Notes under the pieces: generated by a model
Database searches by the model: none
Seen by the model: the letters and a program-made list of their open reading frames with translations, nothing else
What the model was told of the DNA's origin: nothing
Translations under genes and position numbers: made by a program
NCBI GenBank assembly: GCA_947168885.1
Contig: CAMVNQ010000011.1
Span: 44,291 to 108,290, forward strand
Source of the DNA: an uncultured Clostridia bacterium
GTDB taxonomy: Bacteria; Bacillota; Clostridia; Oscillospirales; Ruminococcaceae
Reading direction: 5' to 3'
Length of the DNA stretch: 64,000 nucleotides
Shown here: one piece after another, positions 1-7,066 of the stretch
Layout of the letters: the number at the start of each line of letters is the position of its first letter
Numbering within the stretch: position 1 is the stretch's first letter

Positions 1-44
1 CGAAAATCGTACAGCAGTTTTTAGTATAGCATTTATAAATTCTT

Positions 45-803
45 TTATTCTTCTCTTGTCCGCAGAGAATATTCCTCACTGTATCTGCTGCGGTACTGTA
101 TAGGCGTAAGACCGGTCGTTTTCCGGAACGCAGCGGCAAATGCGCTTTGTGATGAAAAACCGAGCGAATTTGAAATATCGGCGATAGAAAAGTCCGAGAA
201 CGTGAGGATATTCTGCGCGGTATTTATCTTTGCTTTGAGAATATATGCCTTTATCGGTATTCCCATTTCCTTCGCAAAAAGTTTCGACAGATAGCTCGGA
301 TCAAGCCGTTCGTGCTCTGCTGCCATTTTAAGCGTCAGCGGTTCGTGCAGATTTTTATATATGTAATCCACCGTCCTGCGTACGTGCAGAGACACGCTGT
401 TTTCCTTGCGTATCTCTGCCATGCGTTCTGCGAAATCGAGCATCATCGTGCCTGTGAGCTCGATAAGTTCCTGCGGCGCACGGCATTTGTCGCCTCTGCG
501 GATATATATGTCGCTTAGAGTGTAGGCAATATTGTGCTTCATGCCGCCGTCGATGCAGACACGCGCGATTATCCCCACACCGATAGCGAAGTGGTACTGA
601 TTATTGCGTAAAAGACTGTCGGAAAGCATTCCTTTTCCTTCGTAGTAATGTGCCTTGATCTCTCTGATATTTTCCCGCACTTTTTCGATGTCGCCGTTCT
701 TTATGTCATCGTATCGCGCGAACTCACTTCTTATCTCTGTTCGCTTGAAATCCTCCTCGCTTTGGACGAAAAGGCGATAATTGAGTTCTCTGTTTGTGTT
801 CAT
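45..803 (-). CDS. AraC-family transcriptional regulator
   Basis: A 252-residue DNA-binding regulator. The C-terminal ~100 residues carry the two helix-turn-helix motifs of the AraC/XylS family: the first around 'LTLKMAAEHERLDPSYLS', the second ending 'SLGFSSQSAFAAAFRKTTG' and 'TPIQYR'. The N-terminal half is the helical sensor region common in Firmicutes AraC proteins and shows no cupin-type sugar pocket that I can recognise. A longer frame opens at 875, but the start at 803 has a GGGGTGG ribosome site about 7 bases upstream and lacks the poorly conserved extension, so I prefer it. It stands alone on the minus strand; its target and ligand cannot be read from context. Family assignment is firm, function is not. 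Confidence 0.88.
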   Translation of the reverse strand: MNTNRELNYRLFVQSEEDFKRTEIRSEFARYDDIKNGDIEKVRENIREIKAHYYEGKGMLSDSLLRNNQYHFAIGVGIIARVCIDGGMKHNIAYTLSDIYIRRGDKCRAPQELIELTGTMMLDFAERMAEIRKENSVSLHVRRTVDYIYKNLHEPLTLKMAAEHERLDPSYLSKLFAKEMGIPIKAYILKAKINTAQNILTFSDFSIADISNSLGFSSQSAFAAAFRKTTGLTPIQYRSRYSEEYSLRTREE

Positions 804-1015
804 GAGACCACCCCGATTCGGTTCAGTGCATATATCTGCGGCAGCAGACAGTGAGATAATGACCGTTAAATCCATGATACCATATTATTGATAAAATTGC
901 AATAGAATATGTCAATATCCTGATTTGTATTATACGAAACCGATACGGAAGGTAAATCCGCACTTTCATAGATGCTCAGAGGAAAATGATCTTTGCTGAA
1001 CAGTAACAGATTGGC

Positions 1016-1648
1016 CTAATGCTTCTTTTTGTATCCGCAGTCACAGTACGGGCCGCCGCCTGCGAGCGTGTATTTGCGCACAAAATCGGATGCTCCGCCT
1101 GCCTCTGACATTGTGTAATCGAGTGCACACATAGCTGGTACCAGATCGAAAAGTCCGAGTTCGCTCATAAGCGTACAGATACCACATTTCGTGAATCGCA
1201 TCTCATAGCCGCTCCCGTCGCCGTAGTCATATAATTCCGCGTTCCACGAATACGGATTGCGGTCGGCGGCTTTCAGCTTTGCGGTACTCTGCATACTTTG
1301 TATGTCTTTTTCAGAGAATTTTTTCTTCCCGCTTTGTCTGCAAAACCATTTCATAGCACCCGTCATCATTGATCTCCGATAGTATTCGGTGAGCTTCTCA
1401 ACATTCGGTCTTTGCGGCGTCGAAAGACAGAACGCCGACAGCATGGCACAGTTAACAATGTTCATTTTGAATCTGTCCGCCTTTTCAAATTCGGGCAGTT
1501 TGCCGATTATCTCTTTATATTCGGGCTTTGCTTTATTTGTGATATATTTTGCAGTCTTACGATCGTACCCTAAAATATCTGTAAGATTTTTTCGGAATGA
1601 TCTATTGAACAACAGCCACATTCCAAACGGCATTCCGGCATACTTCAT
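1016..1648 (-). CDS. ATC hydrolase-like protein
   Basis: A 210-residue soluble protein resembling the L-2-amino-thiazoline-4-carboxylic acid hydrolase family, widespread in Clostridia. Seen directly: a central Cys motif 'TKCGICTLMSELGLFDLVP', a conserved 'CALDYTMSEA' segment and a Cys-rich C terminus 'CDCGYKKK', which is the usual ending of this family. In Pseudomonas the named reaction opens the thiazoline ring of ATC on the way to cysteine; most clostridial members have unknown substrates. The stop codon of the ZIP gene lies 15 bases upstream on the same strand, so both probably share a transcript. Family call from motif memory only. Confidence 0.6.
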   Translation of the reverse strand: MKYAGMPFGMWLLFNRSFRKNLTDILGYDRKTAKYITNKAKPEYKEIIGKLPEFEKADRFKMNIVNCAMLSAFCLSTPQRPNVEKLTEYYRRSMMTGAMKWFCRQSGKKKFSEKDIQSMQSTAKLKAADRNPYSWNAELYDYGDGSGYEMRFTKCGICTLMSELGLFDLVPAMCALDYTMSEAGGASDFVRKYTLAGGGPYCDCGYKKKH

Positions 1649-1662
1649 TATATTATCCTCCG

Positions 1663-2442
1663 TTATCCAAGCGCGACATCAAGTATCATCATCGCCGCAA
1701 ATCCTGCCGCAAAAGCAATCGTTCCAATATCGGAATGCTCTCCTGCTGACATTTCGGGTATAAGCTCTTCGACCACGACGTATATCATAGCACCCGCTGC
1801 GAAGCTGAGCAGATACGGCATCGCCGGAACGATAAGGCCTGCCGCAGCAACGGTCAGAAGCGCTCCGAGCGGCTCCACTGCTCCGGAGATGACACCTGCT
1901 ACAAATGCCTTGCTTTTGCTCATTCCCTCGGCTTTGAGCGGCATAGAAATTATTGCGCCTTCCGGAAAATTCTGTATTGCTATGCCTATCGAAAGGGCGA
2001 GTGCAGCAGATGACGACATTCCGCCGCCGTACAGCATACCCGCGTAAACAACGCCTACCGCCATACCCTCGGGAATGTTGTGAAGCGTTACAGCGAGCAT
2101 CATCATTATGTTTTTCGGCAGTCTCGACTTCAACCCTTCCGCTTTATCGCTGTTCATGTGAATGTGCGGGATCAGCTTATCGAGTAGGAGCAAAAATGCG
2201 ATTCCGAGCAGAAACCCTAACGCCGCCGGCAGAAATGCGAGCTTGCCCATTGCCTCTTCGCTTTGTTCTATCGCGGGGATCAGAAGGCTCCACACGCTTG
2301 CCGCAGTCATCACTCCTGCGGCAAAACCGGTTAGTATGCGCTGTACCGTGACACTCAGCTGTTCCTTCATCGGGAACACACACGCTGCACCAAGCGAGGT
2401 TCCGAGAAACGGTACCAGTACACCCTGTATAAGTTCTGTCAT
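1663..2442 (-). CDS. ZIP-family divalent metal transporter
   Basis: A 259-residue, roughly eight-helix membrane protein that should import divalent metal ions (Zn, Fe or Mn). The two metal-binding helices are visible: 'HNIPEGMAVGVVYAG' and 'QNFPEGAIISMPL', matching the HNxPEG / (H/Q)NxPEG signatures of the ZupT/GufA branch. The His of the second motif is Gln, as in GufA-like members. The frame opens at 2529, but the ATG at 2442 has GGAAG about 8 bases upstream and starts right before the first helix. Its promoter (2689-2717, minus strand) carries a GTTAG-N6-CTAAC-type dyad shared with the divergent iron operon. A miniature transposable element sits between promoter and gene. Iron or manganese is therefore a reasonable inferred substrate. 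Confidence 0.85.
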   Translation of the reverse strand: MTELIQGVLVPFLGTSLGAACVFPMKEQLSVTVQRILTGFAAGVMTAASVWSLLIPAIEQSEEAMGKLAFLPAALGFLLGIAFLLLLDKLIPHIHMNSDKAEGLKSRLPKNIMMMLAVTLHNIPEGMAVGVVYAGMLYGGGMSSSAALALSIGIAIQNFPEGAIISMPLKAEGMSKSKAFVAGVISGAVEPLGALLTVAAAGLIVPAMPYLLSFAAGAMIYVVVEELIPEMSAGEHSDIGTIAFAAGFAAMMILDVALG

Positions 2443-2469
2443 ATTATCACTTCCGTTGTTTTTATTATA

Positions 2470-2626
2470 GGGAACCTCTAAAAACCCATTTGAGAGAAAA
2501 AGAGCTACTTGCACCGATAGCTGCGTCAAGCCTCCTCACCGTGCGCCAGCACGCTTTCGGAGCCTCTCCTTGCTCTCGGCACAATTATCTCATTTTCTCT
2601 TTTCAAAGCGGTTTTTAGAGGTGCCC
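2470..2626 (-). mobile_element. Miniature inverted-repeat element, short copy
   Basis: A 157-bp non-coding element with imperfect terminal inverted repeats: GGGAACCTCTAAAAACC at the left end and GGGCACCTCTAAAAACC read inward from the right end. It is flanked by TATA on both sides (2466-2469 and 2627-2630), which looks like a 4-bp target duplication. Its ends and several internal blocks match the 283-bp element at 31632-31914 in opposite orientation; this copy lacks the middle. It has no transposase, so it would need one in trans. It lies in the presumed 5' leader of the ZIP gene. Confidence 0.85.
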
Positions 2627-2672
2627 TATAGCATTCCCGCTTTGTAAGGTGCGGAAATATAAATCGGTTTAT

Positions 2673-2688
2673 GTTAGTTGATGCTAAT
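2673..2688. promoter_or_regulatory. Candidate metalloregulator operator O1
   Basis: The dyad GTTAG-TTGATG-CTAAT abuts the -10 box of the minus-strand ZIP promoter. It has the same spacing as four other copies between here and 3210. TTAG-N6-CTAA is the spacing of DtxR/MntR-type boxes such as TTTAGGTTAACCTAAA, so the DtxR-family regulator at 14961 is the natural candidate binder. Binding is inferred. Confidence 0.6.
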
Positions 2689-2717
2689 ATTATAGCATAA
2701 ACTTTACTGTAAATCAA
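2689..2717 (-). promoter_or_regulatory. Promoter of the ZIP gene
   Basis: On the minus strand TTGATT (2712-2717) and TATAAT (2689-2694) are separated by 17 bases. Transcription would begin inside operator O1 and read through the miniature element to the ZIP start at 2442, giving a leader of about 240 bases. Confidence 0.7.
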
Positions 2718-2736
2718 GTGATTTTTGAAAAATCCC

Positions 2737-2765
2737 TTGACTTTTTTCGTAAAAAGTGGTATATT
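2737..2765 (+). promoter_or_regulatory. Upstream promoter P1 of the iron operon region
   Basis: TTGACT (2737-2742), a 17-base spacer and TATATT (2760-2765). Operator O2 begins 7 bases after the -10 box, so it covers the likely transcription start. The next convincing coding start is at 3256, so P1 makes either a leader of about 480 bases or a separate small RNA. Confidence 0.7.
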
Positions 2766-2772
2766 TTGCAAG

Positions 2773-2788
2773 GTTAGGCGAAACTAAC
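2773..2788. promoter_or_regulatory. Candidate metalloregulator operator O2
   Basis: GTTAG-GCGAAA-CTAAC, a perfect 5-bp dyad with a 6-base spacer placed over the presumed P1 start site. The same arrangement recurs at 3160-3175. A repressor bound here would block RNA polymerase. Confidence 0.65.
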
Positions 2789-3124
2789 ATCGCGCAGTGG
2801 TTAAATGGTTCTAATGTGTTCACTGAATGGACGTGTAAAACCGTGGCTGATAAAATCTGTGTTCGCACGACAGCGGCAGTTATCTTTGCAAAGGAATGAA
2901 TTAAGGGTTGGTTTTGGAAAATGAATGGTATCATATTGTCGCAACGCACTATGCGTATTCTTTTCGGAACGGGCCAGATAACGAACTTTTGGGAAACATC
3001 ATACCGTAATTCTTACGTTTTACGACAATTAAATCATCACATAATGAGTTTGTAATAATATACAAAACGGTTAGCGAGAGATAACTGCAATACGGAAATA
3101 TCTTACAAACTTCATAACATGGTA
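2789..3124. other. Intergenic stretch without a convincing gene
   Basis: About 335 bases between the two plus-strand promoters. No open frame here has a ribosome site and a credible protein. A small hairpin, ACGCA-CTA-TGCGT followed by ATTCTTTT (2944-2964), could be a weak terminator for a P1 transcript of about 190 bases. A fifth, imperfect operator copy lies at 3070-3085. Confidence 0.5.
3070..3085. promoter_or_regulatory. Imperfect copy of the GTTAG-N6-CTAAC operator
   Basis: GTTAG-CGAGAG-ATAAC differs from the dyad consensus at one position and keeps the 6-base spacing. No good -10/-35 pair is placed next to it, so it may be an auxiliary site or chance. Confidence 0.35.
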
Positions 3125-3153
3125 TTGACAAAAGAGAGATGGAGTGATATATT
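3125..3153 (+). promoter_or_regulatory. Promoter P2 of the FTR1/P19 iron operon
   Basis: A consensus TTGACA (3125-3130), a 17-base spacer and TATATT (3148-3153). The operator at 3160-3175 starts 7 bases downstream, just as at P1. The FTR1 start codon is about 95 bases beyond the likely transcription start. Confidence 0.8.
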
Positions 3154-3159
3154 ATTTAC

Positions 3160-3175
3160 GTTAGAAAACGCTAAC
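3160..3175. promoter_or_regulatory. Candidate metalloregulator operator O4
   Basis: Perfect dyad GTTAG-AAAACG-CTAAC over the predicted start site of P2. Spacing and position match O2, which argues for a real repressor site. Confidence 0.65.
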
Positions 3176-3194
3176 CGTGTTGTTGAAAGCGAAG

Positions 3195-3210
3195 GTTAGG
3201 CAGAACTAAC
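3195..3210. promoter_or_regulatory. Candidate metalloregulator operator O5
   Basis: Perfect dyad GTTAG-GCAGAA-CTAAC in the transcribed leader of the FTR1 gene, 35 bases after O4 centre to centre. It shares the flanking AAGGTTAGGC with O2. The pair O4/O5 could allow cooperative binding. Confidence 0.6.
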
Positions 3211-3255
3211 GGAAAACATATTTAATTTGACAAAGGAGAGTTATCAGTCAAGGAA

Positions 3256-4935
3256 ATGAACAGGGTTAAGTTAGCGACTGCTAAGAAAGTCGATTCAATA
3301 CTTTTAGTTTTTTTGGCTTTTCTGATCGCTTTAGTTTCGTTCACTGTCAGAGTGGATGCAGAAGATATCAAGTATATTCCGACATGGGACGAATATAAGG
3401 TGATAAACAGCATCGACGGAAGCAATAAGACATGGAATATTGTTGCGAACGCGATCGACGACTGTATAGAAGCATCTATAAAGCTGTATAAGGCGGGTGA
3501 CAAAGAAGCGGCATACACACCGGCTCTTAACATCTACAACTACTATTACGAAACATCGGGCTTTGAGCGAAATGTCAACGGTTATTCCGGTTCAGATGTC
3601 AGCAAGGCGGAGCTTCAGTTCAAAACCGCAAGAAAAGCAGTGAAGAAAGATCTCGGCGAAGAAACGGTCGTGGCAGAGTTCGTGAAACTCAGTGAGATCC
3701 TTCATCAACAGGCAAATCATCTTGACGGACTCGGTGATTCCGGAGAAAGCGCATTCAACAGCGACGGTACACGAAAGACCGTGAGTGTATCGGTTCCGGC
3801 GGATAATATATTGACTGAAAATACAACGGATAGCGGCGATGATGTATCGGCGGTTCCGGAGGCTAGTGTTCAGAGCTCGGCCGTGAGTGGCGCGGCTACA
3901 TTCGGAGCGTGCTTCCTGATAATAGTCCGTGAAGGCCTTGAAGCAATACTTGTAGTCGGTGCGATCATCGCGTATCTTGTAAAAAGCGGCAACAAGCGAA
4001 AACTCGGATATGTATATTTCGGCTGTATCGCAGCTATTGCCGCAAGCTTCTTATGCGCGTGGCTGCTCAGCTTATGGAAGCTCGCGAATACAGCCAATCA
4101 GGAAATAATCGAGGGCGTTACGGCGCTTATTGCAGTTGTAGTTCTCTTCTGGGTTAGTAACTGGATGGTGTCAAAAGCGGAAGCAGACACATGGAACAAG
4201 TACATCGGCGATCAGGTAAAAACATCTGCCGAGACCGGAAGCGTGTTCACGCTTGCTTTTACTGCATTTCTTGCGGTGTTCCGTGAAGGTGCTGAGGTGA
4301 TACTCTTCTATCAGCAGTACCTTACCGAACCTTCGGAAATAAGCTATGTATGGGGCGGCTTCGGTGTTGGCTGCATCGTGCTCGTTGTTGTGTTCATCGC
4401 GATACGCTTCTTCAGTGTAAAACTTCCGATAAGACCTTTCTTCCTCGGAACGAGCATACTGATGTTCATAATGTCCATATCGTTCCTCGGCTCAGGTATC
4501 AAGGAGCTCATCGAAGGCGACGTTGTGGATATGACATCTCCGGAATGGCTGCAGGCAATCATACCGTACAATGATGTACTTCAGGTGCTTGGTATCTTCC
4601 CTGTGCTTGAAACGTTAATACCTCAGCTTATACTCACGCTGATAACACTGCTCATCTTTGTGATGTCGAACCGCGAACGCGGAAACCGGAAGGAAGCCGG
4701 CGTTCTCGCTCTTATCTTCGGTGGTCTCGGAATACATAAGTTCTATATTGGAAAATACGGTCAGGGCATTCTTTACGCAGTGTTCTGCTGGTCGTTCATT
4801 CCGTTTTTCCTTGGAATAGCGGACGGTGTGCATTATCTTACTGAGTCTGACGAGAAGTTCACCGCGGAGCTTGCTCCGAAACCGAAAAAGGCTAAAAAGC
4901 AGAAAACGGTAAAACCTGCTCCGGCAAAAAATTAA
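3256..4935 (+). CDS. FTR1-family iron permease with C-terminal TM2 domain
   Basis: A 559-residue membrane protein for high-affinity iron uptake. Residues ~13-35 form a signal/anchor helix. A periplasm-type helical domain follows (~40-200), as in bacterial FTR1/EfeU-like proteins. The permease core then shows both iron-binding glutamate motifs, REGLE at 225-229 and REGAE at 343-347, each starting a helix. After the seventh core helix, residues ~478-527 look like a TM2 domain: 'GGLGIHKFYIGKYGQGILY' followed by two helices and a short Asp-containing turn, then a Lys/Pro-rich tail. I do not know TM2 as a usual part of FTR1. It is the first gene of the operon under P2 and O4/O5. The start follows AAGGA. 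Confidence 0.9.
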   Translation: MNRVKLATAKKVDSILLVFLAFLIALVSFTVRVDAEDIKYIPTWDEYKVINSIDGSNKTWNIVANAIDDCIEASIKLYKAGDKEAAYTPALNIYNYYYETSGFERNVNGYSGSDVSKAELQFKTARKAVKKDLGEETVVAEFVKLSEILHQQANHLDGLGDSGESAFNSDGTRKTVSVSVPADNILTENTTDSGDDVSAVPEASVQSSAVSGAATFGACFLIIVREGLEAILVVGAIIAYLVKSGNKRKLGYVYFGCIAAIAASFLCAWLLSLWKLANTANQEIIEGVTALIAVVVLFWVSNWMVSKAEADTWNKYIGDQVKTSAETGSVFTLAFTAFLAVFREGAEVILFYQQYLTEPSEISYVWGGFGVGCIVLVVVFIAIRFFSVKLPIRPFFLGTSILMFIMSISFLGSGIKELIEGDVVDMTSPEWLQAIIPYNDVLQVLGIFPVLETLIPQLILTLITLLIFVMSNRERGNRKEAGVLALIFGGLGIHKFYIGKYGQGILYAVFCWSFIPFFLGIADGVHYLTESDEKFTAELAPKPKKAKKQKTVKPAPAKN

Positions 4936-5011
4936 GTTTTCTATAGCAGTTATGCTGCTTTTGGAAATAAGCGGTCTGACCGCAAAACTATATTGTTTTT
5001 GGAGGAATTCT

Positions 5012-5704
5012 ATGAAACACACAAGAAAAGCTGCACTTATGGCTGCTGTACTTGCGACTGCAATGGCTTTCGCAGGCTGCGGCAACAATAACGCTGCAAA
5101 GACCGAAGCTCCCAAGACGGAAGCTGCAAAATCCGAAACAACAACTACAGCCGCCGAAACGACGACAAAGGCTGCTGAGAGTGCAGATGCAACTGTAAAG
5201 ACAGAAGCTGCGGCTGCCGAAGAAAATGCGGGCTTTAATGAGATACCGATCTTCGAAGACGAGGAAGTCGGCTTCCTCAATGTATCGGCTGTTTACTTCC
5301 AGCCTGTACCTATGTCCGGCGGAAACGGCAACACAGAAGATTTCAATATTCATCTTGAAGCCGACATCTCTGCTCTTGAGAACAAGGTCGGCTTCGGTGT
5401 AGGAGACTGGGTGCCGTATCTCACAGTAGATTATGAGGTAACAGGCTCCGACGGAAGCACCGCGGCATCGGGTACATTCATGGAGATGAGCGCGTCCGAC
5501 GGTCCGCACTACGGCGCTAATGTAAAGCTTCCGAACGCGGATACATACAAACTTAAATTCACGATACACAGTCCCGAGGAGAACGGCTATCTGCTTCACA
5601 CAGATGCGGAGACAGGCCCCGGAGGATCATTTGACGATTACTTCGGAAACGGCAACCTCATCGTTGAGCATGAAGGTTGGGAGTACATTCCTCAGGAGTG
5701 GTAA
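5012..5704 (+). CDS. P19/Tpd-type high-affinity iron-binding lipoprotein
   Basis: A 230-residue surface lipoprotein that should bind ferrous/ferric iron and pass it to the FTR1 permease. The signal peptide ends in the lipobox AFAGC (Cys23), followed by a low-complexity Ala/Thr/Lys linker to about residue 70. The rest is a P19-type beta domain with the family hallmarks 'QPVPMSGG' (metal-binding Met), 'FNIHLEADI' (metal-binding His/Glu), 'ASDGPHYGANV' and 'YKLKFTIHSP'. The start at 5012 has GGAGG at optimal distance; an upstream in-frame start at 4952 has none. Campylobacter P19 and E. coli FetP are the characterised relatives and also lie next to FTR1 genes. Confidence 0.9.
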   Translation: MKHTRKAALMAAVLATAMAFAGCGNNNAAKTEAPKTEAAKSETTTTAAETTTKAAESADATVKTEAAAAEENAGFNEIPIFEDEEVGFLNVSAVYFQPVPMSGGNGNTEDFNIHLEADISALENKVGFGVGDWVPYLTVDYEVTGSDGSTAASGTFMEMSASDGPHYGANVKLPNADTYKLKFTIHSPEENGYLLHTDAETGPGGSFDDYFGNGNLIVEHEGWEYIPQEW

Positions 5705-5765
5705 TTCTTTTCTTCTTTTATAACGACTGCGCTGTGCTGCATATTTGCTACGCAAAATACGGCAT

Positions 5766-5783
5766 AGCGCTTTCGCGCTTTTT
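5766..5783 (+). terminator. Weak hairpin between P19 and the membrane component
   Basis: AGCGC-TTTC-GCGCT followed by TTTTT in the 96-base gap. Five base pairs only: at most an attenuator that lowers expression of the downstream transporter genes relative to FTR1 and P19. Confidence 0.35.
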
Positions 5784-5800
5784 AAAATGGAGGGAGCATT

Positions 5801-7060
5801 TTGCTAAAATATCTGATCTCGACTACAGAGCTTCTGATAACCGCGGCTATCGGTATCGGGCTGATACTCGCGTTTGTCAGGCTTTCATATAGCGCACGGG
5901 AAGGTAAGATCGCTGTGATCGCCGGTTTGTGCGCGGGTTTTATCGGCGCAGGTATCATGTCTTTTATGAAGAACGCGACCAAGTTCGTAGATACTGCGCT
6001 TTGTAACCTGTACATATTCAGTATATCTCTCGGGCTTCTGGTCATATTCTTCATATCAGCTGCACTTCGTAAAAAGCTGCCGAAGAGCTGTGGCATTATC
6101 TCGCTGGTCTCATTGACGCTGATACTTTCGTCAATGCTGCTTTACGCGCTTCCTGATTGGTTCGGTTATCCTTACACGATATGGCTGAACGAGAACTCGG
6201 TCGTATCTACAACGATGCTGTTTAAGAATATAGGCTCGGTGCTCGGCGGCGTTCTTATGCTCATAACCTGCCTCGCTGTAAGAGCAGGTGCATCGAGACT
6301 TTCAAAGACGACTGCTTTTGTGATCATGACGCTTGTTCTTTCAGTGAATGCGCTGAGACAGATCACCGTCATCATCAATGTGCTTATCACCAAGCGTTTC
6401 ATCAAGTCAAACACATTCCTTTTCAATATCGTAAAATTCTCGTCGAACCATTCTGATGTTTTTATTTACGCAGTAATGGGCATAGCTCTTCTGATACCGT
6501 TGGGACTGCTTATAAAGAGCCTTCGCGCGAATGAACCCTATGACAATCCTGCTCAGAAACGCAGGATAAAGAAGAAATACATAGTTATCCGCCGCTGGTC
6601 GGTAACGGTAGTATGCTGTCTTATTATGTCCGTACTCAGCATGACTGTTGTGAAAGCGTATGTTAATAAGCCTGTTGAACTTTCCCCTGTGGAACATGCA
6701 CCAGAGATTGACGGCAACATCTGTGTATCATTCGATATGGTCGATGACGGGCATCTTCACCGTTTCGGCTACAACACGGAAAGCGGCAAAGAGATACGCT
6801 TTATCGTTATCAAGAAGCCCAATTCCTCATCTTACGGAATAGGTCTCGATGCCTGCGATATATGCGGTGAAACGGGATATTATGAAAAGGACGGTCAGGT
6901 CGTCTGCAAACTATGCGATGTTGTTATGAACATCAACACCATAGGTTTCAAGGGCGGCTGTAATCCGATAGTCATTGACTACCGCATAGAAAACGGCACG
7001 ATATACGTTCCCATAGCGGGATTGCTCGAACATGAGAGCGAATTCAAGGGAAGGATGTGA
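5801..7060 (+). CDS. DUF2318 iron-transport membrane protein (Fet/P19 system)
   Basis: A 419-residue protein with seven or eight helices up to ~285 and an extracytoplasmic C-terminal DUF2318-type domain. That domain carries CDIC (352-355), CKLC (369-372) and 'GGCNP' (Cys387), plus His318/His320. The Cys pairs suggest metal or heme binding or redox chemistry. It matches the Campylobacter Cj1660 product, the third gene of the p19 iron locus. Translation starts at a TTG at 5801, with GGAGG seven bases upstream; no better ATG is near. The order FTR1-P19-DUF2318-permease-permease-ATPase is the same here as in that system. Biochemical role not established. Confidence 0.85.
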   Translation: MLKYLISTTELLITAAIGIGLILAFVRLSYSAREGKIAVIAGLCAGFIGAGIMSFMKNATKFVDTALCNLYIFSISLGLLVIFFISAALRKKLPKSCGIISLVSLTLILSSMLLYALPDWFGYPYTIWLNENSVVSTTMLFKNIGSVLGGVLMLITCLAVRAGASRLSKTTAFVIMTLVLSVNALRQITVIINVLITKRFIKSNTFLFNIVKFSSNHSDVFIYAVMGIALLIPLGLLIKSLRANEPYDNPAQKRRIKKKYIVIRRWSVTVVCCLIMSVLSMTVVKAYVNKPVELSPVEHAPEIDGNICVSFDMVDDGHLHRFGYNTESGKEIRFIVIKKPNSSSYGIGLDACDICGETGYYEKDGQVVCKLCDVVMNINTIGFKGGCNPIVIDYRIENGTIYVPIAGLLEHESEFKGRM

Positions 7061-7066
7061 TGCGGT

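Noticed and set aside
2794..2930. Short frame of about 39 codons after promoter P1
   Set aside because: No ribosome site before its ATG and no recognisable peptide; I prefer a non-coding leader or RNA.
2673..3210. Classic IdeR/DtxR 19-bp iron box
   Set aside because: The half-sites are present, but the spacing between GTTAG and CTAAC is 6 bases, not 1, so the sites fit the MntR-like spacing better than the actinobacterial iron box.
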